Shown piece by piece: positions 53,364 to 62,368 of a stretch of DNA of 64,000 bases. Below the pieces are notes generated by a model. It did not search any database and was not told where the DNA came from. It worked only from the letters and a program-made list of their open reading frames with translations. This DNA comes from Burkholderia contaminans (GTDB lineage: Bacteria > Pseudomonadota > Gammaproteobacteria > Burkholderiales > Burkholderiaceae), in contig NZ_CP090640.1 in the NCBI RefSeq assembly GCF_029633825.1, positions 3,038,001 through 3,102,000 of the forward strand, read 5' to 3'. The position numbers were made by a program, and so were the translations under genes. The number at the start of each line of letters is the position of its first letter. The first letter of the stretch is position 1.

Positions 53364-54062
53364 TCAATTCAGATTGAACGAGAACGGTACCTGGACCCGT
53401 ACCGGCTGGCCCTGCGCGACGCACTTGAATCGCTTCACGGTGTTGAAGGCAGCGCGATCGAGGATCGGATCGGCCGACTGCGCCACACGCTCGTTCGTGA
53501 TGTTCCCTTCCGCATCCACGACGAATTCGATGGTCACGTCACCCGTGATGTTGTTTTCCTGCGCTTCCTTCGGGTACTGGATCGACGCGCGAAGCGTGTC
53601 CGAATTCGGGCAGACCACCCCCACGTCATGGCTGACCGGCTTGGCCGGCGCCGGAGGCGCCACGACCGGCGCCTGCACGGCCGGCGCGGACGGTACCGGG
53701 GCCGCCTGATGCGTGATCGTCGCCTGCGGCGGCGCCTGCACCGGCACTTCCGGCGGCGGGACGAACGGCGGTGGCGGCGGCGCGAATTTCGGCGGCGGGA
53801 GCTTGACGACGGGCATCGGCGGCGGCGGCGGTGGCTTGACCGGCTCGATGATGCGGGTTTCGATCGGGTGCTGGATCACCTGCACGACTTTCGTCGCAAG
53901 GCCGTTGAGCAGCGCGTAGATCAGCACGGCATGCAGCACCAGGACGATTCCGATGCCGCCGAACCGGCGTACCGGGTTCTGTTGCTTCTTGCCGAACTCT
54001 CGCGGACGGCCCAGCGTAGCCAGTCCGCTGTTCGACGTAGCCAGACGTTCTTCGACTTTCAT
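53364..54062 (-). CDS. tonB: TonB energy-transducing protein
   Basis: 232 residues: a cytoplasmic N-terminus, one membrane anchor (IGIVLVLHAVLIYALLNGLATKV), a long Pro-rich periplasmic spacer with poly-Pro runs (KPPPPPPMPVVKLPPPKFAPPPPPFVPPP), and a C-terminal TonB domain (RASIQYPKEAQENNITGDVTIEFVVDAEGNITNERVAQSADPILDRAAFNTVKRFKC). I prefer ATG 54062; another in-frame ATG lies three codons upstream at 54071. It links the motor to the receptor at 46062-48845 and heads the minus-strand run. Confidence 0.94.
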   Translation of the reverse strand: MKVEERLATSNSGLATLGRPREFGKKQQNPVRRFGGIGIVLVLHAVLIYALLNGLATKVVQVIQHPIETRIIEPVKPPPPPPMPVVKLPPPKFAPPPPPFVPPPEVPVQAPPQATITHQAAPVPSAPAVQAPVVAPPAPAKPVSHDVGVVCPNSDTLRASIQYPKEAQENNITGDVTIEFVVDAEGNITNERVAQSADPILDRAAFNTVKRFKCVAQGQPVRVQVPFSFNLN

Positions 54063-54888
54063 GCCCACCATCCATCCCCCAAGCGATTCGCCCAGTATCG
54101 GATTGCTGCCGGCGGCGAAGCCAGGTCGGCATCACCACCACATCAACCCGAACATTTCATTTCAAATTCAATTAGCAATCCAAATTGAAAGAATTCAATT
54201 CGAATGCAAATTCATTCTTTTCAAGGAATCGTTCCGGCCGGCGCGGCCCGGTTATGCACCGAAAAAAAACGCGCCAGCACGTTCAGGCAATTGTCAGCCG
54301 AGCGGGCGGCACCTTACATTTCGTATGACGACCCACCGTTCGTTACACGGTGATGTCAGCGGCGCCGTTCACTTGGGTGCAGAAGATAGCAAGGAAAAAA
54401 TTTTGACGTCAAACTTTATTTGATACCCGAATACAAAGTTTGGAGGGTTTACTCAAATAATATTCCGGTAAGCAGGAATCAGCCTTTTATTATAAAAACG
54501 GTAATTGAATTGTATGGATATATGCAAAACCGGATATTAATCTGCTTCAGCATAAATATCGGCTTATTTCCCGCGACGCACCAAAATGGCCCGCTCCGGA
54601 TGCGACTGGCAAGATGCACGCCTCCCCTCATCGGCACCCCAATCGGTCGCCAGATGCGCTGATCAACTGCCCCGAACTGGTCGACACAGCTTCTTCAGAA
54701 CGTCCGAAACACTTCGGATATCCAGAAAAGTTAGTCAGCAATGCGATACAAATTTCATGATGGACCTGGCATCCTACAACCTACGGAAAATAATTTCGCA
54801 TACCGAATTAACTATCGCGCGACCATTTGCCGCCTCTCCAACGCGACCCGTCAGACTCGCACCAACCAGCGCCCACACACCGCGCGCA
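54063..54888. other. AT-rich non-coding region upstream of tonB
   Basis: About 820 bases with no convincing gene; the part 54155-54580 and 54720-54840 is far more AT-rich than anything else in the window. Directly upstream of tonB, AATTCAATT occurs at 54165-54173 and 54192-54200 with an inverted AATTGAA at 54183-54189, which could be operator half-sites and overlaps plausible minus-strand promoter elements. A Fur-type site was looked for and not clearly found. The composition suggests either a complex regulatory region or foreign DNA at the edge of the island. Confidence 0.55.
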
Positions 54889-55374
54889 TCAGGAGTGCAT
54901 GCCCTGCATCTTGTGCGAGAAATGCGCGCGCTCGGCCGTCTCCATCAGCGTCAGGAATTCATCCTGCATCATGTGGATCAGCGCTTCGTGGTCACCGGCC
55001 TCGAAATACACTTCCGGCTGCTGCGCGAGACGTTCCTCGAGAAACGTCTTCATGCCGTACGCCATGCACACCGGCGGCAACGCGCCCATGTCGCAATCCT
55101 TGAACAGCTCGCGCAGCTCGACCTCCCGGGCGAGCACGAGATGGCGTCCCGTCTTCACCCAGAGATCCGACAGGCGCACGGCGTACGTGGTCGGCAATAC
55201 GGCGGCGACGTAGCCTTCGTCGTCTTCGAGGAGCACGGTTTTCGCGAGGCGATCGCCGGGAATATGCGCGGCGGCGGCCGTCTCCATGCTCGTATGGCTA
55301 TAGGGGTGGTACACCACTTCGTACCGCGATGACTTCTGACGCAGGCAATCCTGCAGGGTGGCTGACACAGGCAT
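54889..55374 (-). CDS. YbaK/ProX-type aminoacyl-tRNA deacylase-like protein
   Basis: 161 residues of the YbaK/EbsC (INS-like editing) fold. Typical segments are YEVVYHPYSHTSMETAAAAHIPGDRLAKTVLLEDDEGYVAAVLPTTYAV, with the catalytic-type Lys in AKTVLL, and DMGALPPVCMAYGMKTFLEE, where the GxxPP motif is family-defining. Members hydrolyse mischarged tRNAs, mostly Cys-tRNAPro or Ala-tRNAPro. ATG 55374 follows GAGGTG. It lies 124 bases after the cysteine synthase gene on the same strand. Confidence 0.9.
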   Translation of the reverse strand: MPVSATLQDCLRQKSSRYEVVYHPYSHTSMETAAAAHIPGDRLAKTVLLEDDEGYVAAVLPTTYAVRLSDLWVKTGRHLVLAREVELRELFKDCDMGALPPVCMAYGMKTFLEERLAQQPEVYFEAGDHEALIHMMQDEFLTLMETAERAHFSHKMQGMHS

Positions 55375-55498
55375 GGCACACCTCGTCTGGACGAAACGGG
55401 CGAACGGCGTTCGCACCGGATTCGTTCAGCATAGGTCGCATTCCGGCGGATGGAAAACCTCGGCGCTGCCGCGCTTCGCACCGACTCGACACACGGGT

Positions 55499-56476
55499 TC
55501 AGTCCCCCGGATCCAGTCCCTTTTCGCGCAGCCATTCCCGATTGAACAGCCGCGTGCGATAGATGTCGCCACGGTCGCACAGCAAGGTCACGATCGTGTG
55601 CCCCGGGCCCATCCGGCGGGCCAGCCAGGCCGCCGCCGCGACGTTGATGCCGCTCGATCCGCCGACGTACAGCCCCTCCTCGCGCAGCAGCCGGTAGACC
55701 ATCGTCACGCACTGCTGATCGTCGATCCGCACGGCGTCGTCGATCGGCGTGCCCGCCAGGTTCATCGTGACGCGCGTCGATCCGATTCCTTCGGTGATCG
55801 AGCTGCCCTCCGCGCCGAGGTCGCCCGTTTTCACGTAACCGTAGAGCCCGCTGCCGTGCGGGTCGGCCAGCACGATCCGGACGTCCGGATTCTGCTCTTT
55901 CAGAAAACGGCTCACGCCCGCCAGCGTGCCGCCCGTCCCGGTCGCGCAAACGAACGCATCGATCGTGCCCGCCGTATCGCGCCAGATCTCGGGCCCGGTC
56001 GTCTCGTAGTGCGCCTGGCGATTGACGACGTTGTCGAACTGGTTGGCCCACACCGCGCCGTCGAGTTCGTCCGCGAGCCGCCCGGCAATCTTCTGATAGT
56101 TGTTCGGGTCACGGTAGGGCGCCGCCGGCACCGGGCGCACGTCGGCGCCGAGCGTGCGCAGGATCGCCAGCTTGTCCGGCGATTGCGTGTCGGGAATCAC
56201 GATCACGCAGCGATAGCCGCGCGCCGCGCAGATATGCGCGAAACCAATGCCGGTGTTGCCCGCCGTGCCCTCGACCACGGTGCCGCCTGGCTTCAGCACG
56301 CCGCGCCGCTCGGCGTCGCGGATGATGTAGAGTGCCGCGCGGTCCTTCACCGACCCGCCCGGATTCATGAATTCCGCCTTGCCGAGGATCTCGCAGCCCG
56401 TCTCGGCGCTGAGCTTCGTCAAGCGAATCAGCGGCGTGCGCCCCACGCAGTCGACGAAGCCTTGTCGCACGTCCAT
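55499..56476 (-). CDS. Cysteine synthase / CBS-like PLP beta-family enzyme
   Basis: 325 residues. The PLP Lys is in FMNPGGSVKDRAALYII, the substrate loop is VEGTAGNTGIGFAHICAARGY and the phosphate loop is ATGTGGTLAG. These match the O-acetylserine sulfhydrylase / cystathionine beta-synthase fold; no C-terminal CBS domain is present, so cysteine synthesis from O-acetylserine and sulfide is most likely. ATG 56476 follows GGAGGA. It is divergent from the adenosine-specific kinase gene. Confidence 0.92.
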   Translation of the reverse strand: MDVRQGFVDCVGRTPLIRLTKLSAETGCEILGKAEFMNPGGSVKDRAALYIIRDAERRGVLKPGGTVVEGTAGNTGIGFAHICAARGYRCVIVIPDTQSPDKLAILRTLGADVRPVPAAPYRDPNNYQKIAGRLADELDGAVWANQFDNVVNRQAHYETTGPEIWRDTAGTIDAFVCATGTGGTLAGVSRFLKEQNPDVRIVLADPHGSGLYGYVKTGDLGAEGSSITEGIGSTRVTMNLAGTPIDDAVRIDDQQCVTMVYRLLREEGLYVGGSSGINVAAAAWLARRMGPGHTIVTLLCDRGDIYRTRLFNREWLREKGLDPGD

Positions 56477-56621
56477 GTCTTCCTCCGTTGACATCGCGCA
56501 GCGCACGCGCCACACACTACGAAGGATAGGCCGCCCTCGCCGCTTTCGTCGCCGGCTGCCGCGTATTAAGCTTGAAGAGCCCATTGCGGCCCACGCGCCG
56601 CATCGCGAGACGAGGTCCGCC

Positions 56622-57110
56622 ATGCTGCAACTGCAAACCGTTGCCGTCGACAAGCCCGAGACCGTGAACTTCATCCTCGGCCAGTCGCATTTCATCAAGT
56701 CCGTCGAGGACATCCACGAGGCGCTGGTCGGCACCGTGCCCGGCATCCGCTTCGGGCTCGCATTCTGCGAGGCGTCGGGCAAGCGACTGGTGCGCCACTC
56801 CGGCACCGATGCGGCGCTCGTCGACCTTGCCTGCCGCAACGCCAGCGCGATCGGCGCCGGTCACGCGTTCATCGTGTTCCTCGGCGACGGCTTCTTTCCG
56901 GTCAACGTACTCAATGCGATCAAGGCCGTGCCGGAGGTCTGCCGGATCTATTGCGCGACCGCGAACCCGATCGAGGTGATCGTCGCGGAAACCGCGCAAG
57001 GACGCGGGATCGTCGGCGTCGTCGACGGCTTCGGGCCGCTCGGCGTCGAAAATGACGACGACATCCGCTGGCGCAAGGACCTGCTGCGCACGATCGGCTA
57101 CAAGGCGTAG
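56622..57110 (+). CDS. Adenosine-specific kinase family protein
   Basis: 162 residues matching the archaeal/bacterial adenosine-specific kinase fold: ETVNFILGQSHFIKSVEDIHEALVGTVPGIRFGLAFCEASGKRLVRHSGTD, then GAGHAFIVFLGDGFFPVNVLNAIKAVPEVCRIYCATANPIEVIVAE. The biochemical role in bacteria is uncertain. ATG 56622 follows GAGGT. It stands alone. Confidence 0.88.
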   Translation: MLQLQTVAVDKPETVNFILGQSHFIKSVEDIHEALVGTVPGIRFGLAFCEASGKRLVRHSGTDAALVDLACRNASAIGAGHAFIVFLGDGFFPVNVLNAIKAVPEVCRIYCATANPIEVIVAETAQGRGIVGVVDGFGPLGVENDDDIRWRKDLLRTIGYKA

Positions 57111-57334
57111 GGACGCCCCCCGCCGGGTCACCTGTAGACCGGGCTGCATCGAAGGCGCGTCGCGGCCGGGATTCCAGGGCGGACGACACTTAGACCGTTA
57201 GTTGCGTTTATGGCCACAGAAGCGCGCCGCCCTCCGCGTCGTGCCGCCGCCGTGCGCGTGCCCTATACTGCCCGCAGCACACTGACCGACGGCGCGCTGA
57301 CGCACCGGCCGCCGCGATTCTTCCCGGAGCCGCC

Positions 57335-57628
57335 ATGCATTACCAGTTGACCTACGAACTCGTCGACGATTACCTGTCCCGTCGCGAACCGTTCCGCGCC
57401 CAGCACCTCGCGCTTGCGCAGGCGGCGACCGAGCGCGGCGAACTCGTGCTCGCCGGCGCGCTGTCGGACCCGGCCGACCAGGCCGTGCTCGTCTTCGAGG
57501 GGGATTCGCCGGAGGCGGCCGAGTCGTTCGCGCGCGCCGATCCGTACGTGCAGAACGGCCTCGTGAAATCGTGGCGCGTGCGTCCGTGGCGCGTCGTGGT
57601 CGGCAAGCACGCGCCGCCCCGCGCGTGA
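57335..57628 (+). CDS. YciI-like protein
   Basis: 97 residues. The YCII fold is visible in MHYQLTYELVDDYLSRREPFRAQHLALAQAATERGELVLAGAL with the conserved His (REPFRAQHL) and Asp (LSDPADQA), followed by the SPEAAESFARADPYVQNGLV segment. The family is small and ferredoxin-like with no settled enzyme activity. The product is close to a full-length family member. It is convergent with corA, 7 bases apart. Confidence 0.9.
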   Translation: MHYQLTYELVDDYLSRREPFRAQHLALAQAATERGELVLAGALSDPADQAVLVFEGDSPEAAESFARADPYVQNGLVKSWRVRPWRVVVGKHAPPRA

Positions 57629-57635
57629 AGCGGGA

Positions 57636-58640
57636 CTACAGCCACCCTGCCCGCTTGAAGCGCCACCACAACCCGAAGTCGGCGGCGACCATCACGGCGA
57701 TGCAGCCGTAGAAGCCGTATTTCAGGTGCAGTTCGGGCATGTTCGCGAAGTTCATCCCGTAGATGCCGGCGATCATCGTCGGGATCGCGAACAGCGCGGC
57801 GAACGAACCGAGCCGCTTCGTCACCTCGTTCTCCGCCAGCGAGATCATCCCGAGGTTGACCTGGATCGCCGTGACCACCATCTCGCGCCGCCCTTCGATC
57901 GTCTTCACGATCCGCTGCAGATGGTCGTACACGTCGCGAAAGTACGGCTCCATGCCGCTGCAGACTTGCGGAATGCGCCCGCCGGTGAGCTTCGCGAGCG
58001 GCTCGAGCAGCGGCGCCGTGTGCTGGTACAGCATCACGAGCCGGCGCTTCAGCGAATAGAGATCCTCGATGATCGCGCGCGACGAGGCGGGCGTGGCCTT
58101 CGCGAAGATGCGGTCCTCGAGCTCCTCGAGTTCGGCGCCGAGCGTTTCGAGGATCGGGAAATAGCGGTCGACGACCTGGTCCATCAGCGCGTAGAACACG
58201 AATGCCGAACCTTCCCGGAGCAGATGCGGCTCACGCTCGCAGCGCTTGCGCACGTCGCGAAAATCGTGCTCGGTATGGTTGCGGATCGACAGCACGTAGT
58301 TCGGGCCGACGAACACGTTGAGCTCGCCGACATTGAATTCATCGTCGTCGTCCAGCTCGACCGTATGCAGCACCGCGAACAGCGAATCGCCGTACTCCTC
58401 GATCTTCGGCCGCTGATGCCCCTTGCGGGCATCCTCGAGCGCCAGTTCGTGCAACCCGAATTCCTCGCCCATCAGGTCGAGTTCGTCGGGTGTCGGATCC
58501 TTCAGCGCGACCCACACGAAGCACTCGGGCTTCGACACGTAGTCGCTGATGGCGTCGATATCGATGTCGGCCAGCTTGCGGCCGTCCTGGTATGCAGCAC
58601 AGTTGATCAGCATGTTGTCGTGACGTTGCGGTTTGCGCAT
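57636..58640 (-). CDS. corA: CorA-type magnesium/cobalt transporter
   Basis: 334 residues. A large cytoplasmic funnel precedes two C-terminal membrane segments; the selectivity motif GMN is in YGMNFANMPEL, in the loop between them. The acidic stretch DDDDEFNVGELNVFVGPNYVLSIRNH is typical. It is a homopentameric Mg2+ channel. I chose ATG 58640; ATG 58613 (MLINCAAYQDGR) is an equally reasonable start, and neither has a strong ribosome binding site. Confidence 0.94.
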   Translation of the reverse strand: MRKPQRHDNMLINCAAYQDGRKLADIDIDAISDYVSKPECFVWVALKDPTPDELDLMGEEFGLHELALEDARKGHQRPKIEEYGDSLFAVLHTVELDDDDEFNVGELNVFVGPNYVLSIRNHTEHDFRDVRKRCEREPHLLREGSAFVFYALMDQVVDRYFPILETLGAELEELEDRIFAKATPASSRAIIEDLYSLKRRLVMLYQHTAPLLEPLAKLTGGRIPQVCSGMEPYFRDVYDHLQRIVKTIEGRREMVVTAIQVNLGMISLAENEVTKRLGSFAALFAIPTMIAGIYGMNFANMPELHLKYGFYGCIAVMVAADFGLWWRFKRAGWL

Positions 58641-58789
58641 CAGTTTACCGGTTTGCTGCGCGGGCGGCCCGGCTTGCGCGGCACGGCGATATTGGTCATG
58701 ATCGGGCTGCGTGCGCCGCAGCATGCGCACCCGGCACTTCGCCCCCCCGGCCGCACGGTGTGCGGCCCAACCGTCAAGGAGACAGACCC

Positions 58790-58936
58790 ATGTGGTATTT
58801 CTCGTGGATACTCGGCATCGGCGTGGCGCTCGGCTTCGGCATCATCAATGCGATGTGGCTGGAAGCGGAAGTCTTCTCGCGCGGCGACAAGCGCAACGGC
58901 GCGTCGAGCCCGCGCTCGGGAGGCAACGCTTCGTGA
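58790..58936 (+). CDS. cydX: CydX/CbdX-like small subunit, orphan
   Basis: 48 residues: MWYFSWILGIGVALGFGIINAMWLEAEVFS, an almost textbook CydX (YbgT) sequence with one membrane helix, plus a short polar tail. CydX stabilises cytochrome bd oxidase next to the hemes. AAGGAG precedes ATG 58790, and an 8-bp perfect hairpin GGCCGCAC/GTGCGGCC lies just upstream at 58749-58767. No cydA or cydB is nearby, which is unusual. Its stop overlaps the GTG start of the kinase gene (GTGA). Confidence 0.85.
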   Translation: MWYFSWILGIGVALGFGIINAMWLEAEVFSRGDKRNGASSPRSGGNAS

Positions 58937-59550
58937 CGCATCTGGTGTTCTTCTGCGGTCACGCCGGTACCGGCAAGACCACGCTCGCGAAGCGGCTCAT
59001 CGGGCCGCTGATGCGCGCGACCGGCGAGGCCTTCTGCCTGCTCGACAAGGACACGCTGTACGGCCGCTACAGCTCGGCCGCGATGGGTGCGCTCACCGAG
59101 GATCCGAACGACCGCGACAGCCCGCTCTACCTGAAGCACCTGCGCGATCCCGAATACCAGGGCCTGCTCGACACGGCCCGCGAAAATCTCGCGCTCGGCA
59201 TCGGCGCACTCGTGGTCGGCCCGCTGTCGCGCGAAGTGCGCGATCGCCGCATTCTCGACCGTGCATGGCTCGGCATCGCGCCCGACGTCACGCTGACGGT
59301 GGTCTGGGTCTACACGTCGGAAGACGTCGCGCACCAGCGGATCGTCGCGCGCGGCAACCCGAACGATGCGTACAAGCTCGCGCACTGGGACGAATACCGG
59401 CAGCGCCGCTTCGTGCCCACCGGCCACGAATGCGACGGCATCGTGATGTTCGACAATACCGCGCCATCCGATGCCGACGTCGATGCACTGCTGTACCGCA
59501 TCGCGCCGCCCCCGGCGGCGGCCGCGATCGTCCCGCCGCTGCCGGCCTGA
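58933..59550 (+). CDS. P-loop NTPase/kinase of unknown substrate
   Basis: 205 residues from GTG 58933, which overlaps the cydX stop. Walker A is CGHAGTGKTTLAKRL at about residue 9 and an acidic LLDKDTLYG follows; a lid-like KLAHWDEYRQRRFVPTGHECDG lies near 155. This matches small AAA_33/gluconate-kinase-like ATP-dependent kinases whose substrate is unknown. Coupling to an orphan CydX hints at a respiratory or heme-related link, but that is speculative. Confidence 0.8.
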   Translation: MTHLVFFCGHAGTGKTTLAKRLIGPLMRATGEAFCLLDKDTLYGRYSSAAMGALTEDPNDRDSPLYLKHLRDPEYQGLLDTARENLALGIGALVVGPLSREVRDRRILDRAWLGIAPDVTLTVVWVYTSEDVAHQRIVARGNPNDAYKLAHWDEYRQRRFVPTGHECDGIVMFDNTAPSDADVDALLYRIAPPPAAAAIVPPLPA

Positions 59551-59597
59551 CCGGCCGCTCTTTTTGGCCTGGCCGGCCGCTCTGTTTCGTCACCCGC

Positions 59598-59633
59598 AAA
59601 AAACAACGCCGGAAGCGCTGCTGCGCTCCCGGC
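59598..59633 (-). terminator. Intrinsic terminator of saccharopine dehydrogenase-like gene
   Basis: On the minus strand GCCGGGAGCGC (59633-59623) pairs with GCGCTTCCGGC (59618-59608) around a four-base loop, with a G:T or mismatch in the middle, and is followed by GTTGTTTTTT. It lies 36 bases after the gene's stop. This is a good Rho-independent terminator. Confidence 0.8.
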
Positions 59634-59668
59634 GTCGTACGGCCCTCGTGCCTGAGGCTGGCGGGTGA

Positions 59669-60769
59669 TCAGGCCACTTCGTGCACGCGCTCCATCGTGC
59701 CGCCTTCGTACAGCTTGCCGAAGCGGTTCGACAGGAATGCCTTCAGCGACACCTTTTCCTGCGGGATGAAACCGCTCTGCGGCAGCTTCTTTTCGCGGAA
59801 CAGATCCAGCACCGCGCACATCGCGCCGGCCGTCGTGATCTGGATCGCGCTCATGTGCATCCCGCACACGTCCTTCGCGAAGATCTTGCGCGTGAACACG
59901 TCCTGCACCAGTTGGCCGTCCTTCACGCCCGTCACCGTGATGAACACGAGCACGACGTCCTGCTTCGTCGACGGCACCGCGCGGCGCATGATCGACTTCA
60001 GCGTGTCGCGGTCGGTCGACAGGCGCAGGTCTTCCAGCAGGAACTGCACGAGATCGCGGTGGCCCGGATAGCGCACCGACTTGTAGTCGAGCGTCTCGAC
60101 CTTGCCCGACAGCGTCTCGCACAGCGTGCCCAGGCCGCCCGACGTATTGAACGCTTCGTATTCGGTGCCGTCGAGCGAGAAGTGCTCGAGGCCTTCGAGC
60201 GGCTGCACCCACTGCTTGCGGCCGTCGCGGATCGCTTCGCACGGCTGGCAGTATTCGTTGATCAGGCCGTCGACGCTCCACGTCAGGTTGTACTTCAGCG
60301 CGTTGGTCGGATACTCGGGCAGCGCGCCGACGCGCATCTTTACGTCGCGCACTTCGCTGAAGCCGTTCACCAGCTCATGGGCGGCGAGACCGATGAAGCC
60401 CGGTGCGAGGCCACACTGCGGCATGAACGCACGGTCTGAGCCTTCGGCCAGTTCGCGGATCGCGTGGGTTGCGCGCACGTCTTCGGTCAGGTCGAAGTAG
60501 TGGACGCCGGCAGCCTTCGCGGCGGCGGCAACGTTGACCGCGAGGTAGTAAGGCAGCGCGTTGACGAGCGCATCGAAGCCCTTCACTGCTTCGCGAATCG
60601 CGTTCGCGTCGGCCGAATCGACCCGCTGCGTCGCGATGCCTTCGCGCGACAGCTTCGCAAGCGCATCCGCATCGCGGTCGAACGCGACGACTTCGTAGTC
60701 GCCCGTTTCACGCAGCATGTGAGCAATGGTGTGGCCGATCAGACCTGCGCCGACGATGGCGATTTTCAT
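59669..60769 (-). CDS. Saccharopine dehydrogenase-like reductase
   Basis: 366 residues. An N-terminal Rossmann fold begins MKIAIVGAGLIGHTIAHML and continues with DRDADALAKL and VNALPYYLAVNVAAAAKAAGVHYFDLTED; the middle domain carries MPQCGLAPGFIGLAAHELV. This fits the saccharopine dehydrogenase / Lys9-type family, acting on an imino-type intermediate of lysine metabolism or a related amino acid. GGAGA precedes ATG 60769. It is followed by a clear terminator and is a single-gene unit. Confidence 0.9.
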   Translation of the reverse strand: MKIAIVGAGLIGHTIAHMLRETGDYEVVAFDRDADALAKLSREGIATQRVDSADANAIREAVKGFDALVNALPYYLAVNVAAAAKAAGVHYFDLTEDVRATHAIRELAEGSDRAFMPQCGLAPGFIGLAAHELVNGFSEVRDVKMRVGALPEYPTNALKYNLTWSVDGLINEYCQPCEAIRDGRKQWVQPLEGLEHFSLDGTEYEAFNTSGGLGTLCETLSGKVETLDYKSVRYPGHRDLVQFLLEDLRLSTDRDTLKSIMRRAVPSTKQDVVLVFITVTGVKDGQLVQDVFTRKIFAKDVCGMHMSAIQITTAGAMCAVLDLFREKKLPQSGFIPQEKVSLKAFLSNRFGKLYEGGTMERVHEVA

Positions 60770-61017
60770 GCGCTTATCTCCTGATGATGGGTTGGTGTTG
60801 TGAACGGCGTTGAGCCATGAACACAGTGTAGGGACGCGCAAAATCAGTTCCAAGACGAAGAATGATGCGAAACGACCGATACTTTCGACGTTTCGACCAC
60901 GCATTTCGTCGAAACGTCGAAATGACGCTTTTTGCCCGCTGCCGGCCTCGCTATGGCTGGCCTAAGTCTTCCGTTTCAGACTGCATGCCGACCACCCGAT
61001 TTCCAAGGAGGCATCGC

Positions 61018-61800
61018 ATGCAATCCCTGCCTGTCCATCGCACGCCGCACTGGCTGAACAAAGTGCCCGACGTCGCGCTGTCGTTCTGGATCATCAAGAT
61101 CATGTCGACCACGGTCGGCGAAACCGGCGCCGACTTTCTCGCGGTCAACGCGGGCCTCGGCCAGACCGTCACCCGCATCGCGATGGCGTCGCTGCTCGCG
61201 ATCGCGCTGTGGCTGCAGTTGCGCACGCGCCGCTACGTGCCGTGGATCTACTGGCTCACGGTGGTGCTGGTCAGCATCGTCGGCACGCAGATCACCGACC
61301 TGCTCACCGACGGCCTGAACGTCAGCCTCTATGCGAGCACCGCCGCGTTTGCCGTCGCGCTCGCCGCGATCTTCTTCGTGTGGCATCGCGTCGAAGGCAC
61401 GCTGTCGATCGACACCATCGTCACGCCGCGGCGCGAGCTGTTCTACTGGGCCGCGATCCTCTGCACGTTCGCGCTGGGCACCGCCGCGGGCGATCTCGCG
61501 ACCGAGGCGCTCGGGCTCGGCTTCACGCTCGGCGCGCTGTGCTTCGGCGGCTTGATCGCGGCCGTGTTCGTGATGTGGCGGCTGGGCGCCAACGCGGTGC
61601 TCGCGTTCTGGATCGCGTACATCCTGACGCGCCCGTTCGGCGCCTCGCTCGGCGACCTGCTCACGCAGGCCCGCACCTATGGCGGGCTCGGCTTCGGCGC
61701 CGCCTGGACGAGCCTGCTGTTCCTGACCGTGATCGTGCTGCTCGTCGCCGTCGCGCAATTCGGCAGCAGTCCGCGCACGCGCGCCGGTACCGCCGAATGA
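61018..61800 (+). CDS. COG4705-type polytopic membrane protein
   Basis: 260 residues with about eight membrane segments in a repeated pattern: [32 protein letters not shown] at the start and [33 protein letters not shown] in the second half. The two matching TxGExxxD/TAAGDLxTE segments indicate an internal duplication. Members are annotated as uncharacterised membrane-anchored proteins, some linked to metal or Mn export. AAGGAGG precedes ATG 61018. It may form a unit with the following lipoprotein gene (47 bases). Confidence 0.9.
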   Translation: MQSLPVHRTPHWLNKVPDVALSFWIIKIMSTTVGETGADFLAVNAGLGQTVTRIAMASLLAIALWLQLRTRRYVPWIYWLTVVLVSIVGTQITDLLTDGLNVSLYASTAAFAVALAAIFFVWHRVEGTLSIDTIVTPRRELFYWAAILCTFALGTAAGDLATEALGLGFTLGALCFGGLIAAVFVMWRLGANAVLAFWIAYILTRPFGASLGDLLTQARTYGGLGFGAAWTSLLFLTVIVLLVAVAQFGSSPRTRAGTAE

Positions 61801-61847
61801 CGCCCTTTCCTTTCCGCTTTTTCCGTTCATCGCATCGAGGACACGCC

Positions 61848-62288
61848 ATGCGCATTCCCCATCCCGTTTCCCGCCTCGCCGTGGCCGCGGCCACGATTGC
61901 CCTGCTGGGCGCCGCCGCCGGCTGCTCGAAGCAGCAGGATGCAAGCGCAGCGACTCCGGTGGCCGCGTCGGCCGCCGCATCGCCTGCCGCGGCCCGCGCA
62001 TCGAAGCTCGGCGACCTGTCGCAGTTCCGCACGATCGCGGTCGACGTGAACACGCTCGTCGCCAAGGGCGACCTGCCCGGCGCGAAAACGCGCATCAAGG
62101 ATCTCGAGATCGCGTGGGACTCGGCCGAGGCCGGCCTCAAGCCGCGCGCGGCCGCCGACTGGCACACGGTCGACCAGGAGATCGACCGCGCGCTTTCCGC
62201 GCTGCGTGCCGACCATCCGACCCAGGCCGATTCGGCCGCCGCGATGAAGAGCCTGCTCGCGGCCATCGACCGGTTCAGCGGCAAATAA
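61848..62288 (+). CDS. Putative periplasmic lipoprotein
   Basis: 146 residues. The signal peptide ends in a lipobox GAAAGCSK near residue 26. A disordered Ala-rich linker of about 25 residues precedes a helical mature domain ([87 protein letters not shown]) of the type often found beside COG4705 proteins and two-component systems. Function unknown. The regulator gene starts 80 bases downstream. Confidence 0.85.
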   Translation: MRIPHPVSRLAVAAATIALLGAAAGCSKQQDASAATPVAASAAASPAAARASKLGDLSQFRTIAVDVNTLVAKGDLPGAKTRIKDLEIAWDSAEAGLKPRAAADWHTVDQEIDRALSALRADHPTQADSAAAMKSLLAAIDRFSGK

Positions 62289-62368
62289 GGATCGCAGCGC
62301 GCGTGCCGCGTGACGCCCGTGCGGGAATCGCATACGCTGGCGGCGTTTGCACGGCACGGAGAACACGC

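Noticed and set aside
54150..54230. Fur box upstream of tonB
   Set aside because: The AATTCAATT/AATTGAA elements do not fit the GATAATGATAATCATTATC pattern well enough to claim one.
54420..54662. 80-codon ORF in the AT-rich region
   Set aside because: No ribosome binding site or family, and amino acid use unlike the surrounding genes; it is most likely a chance open frame in AT-rich DNA.
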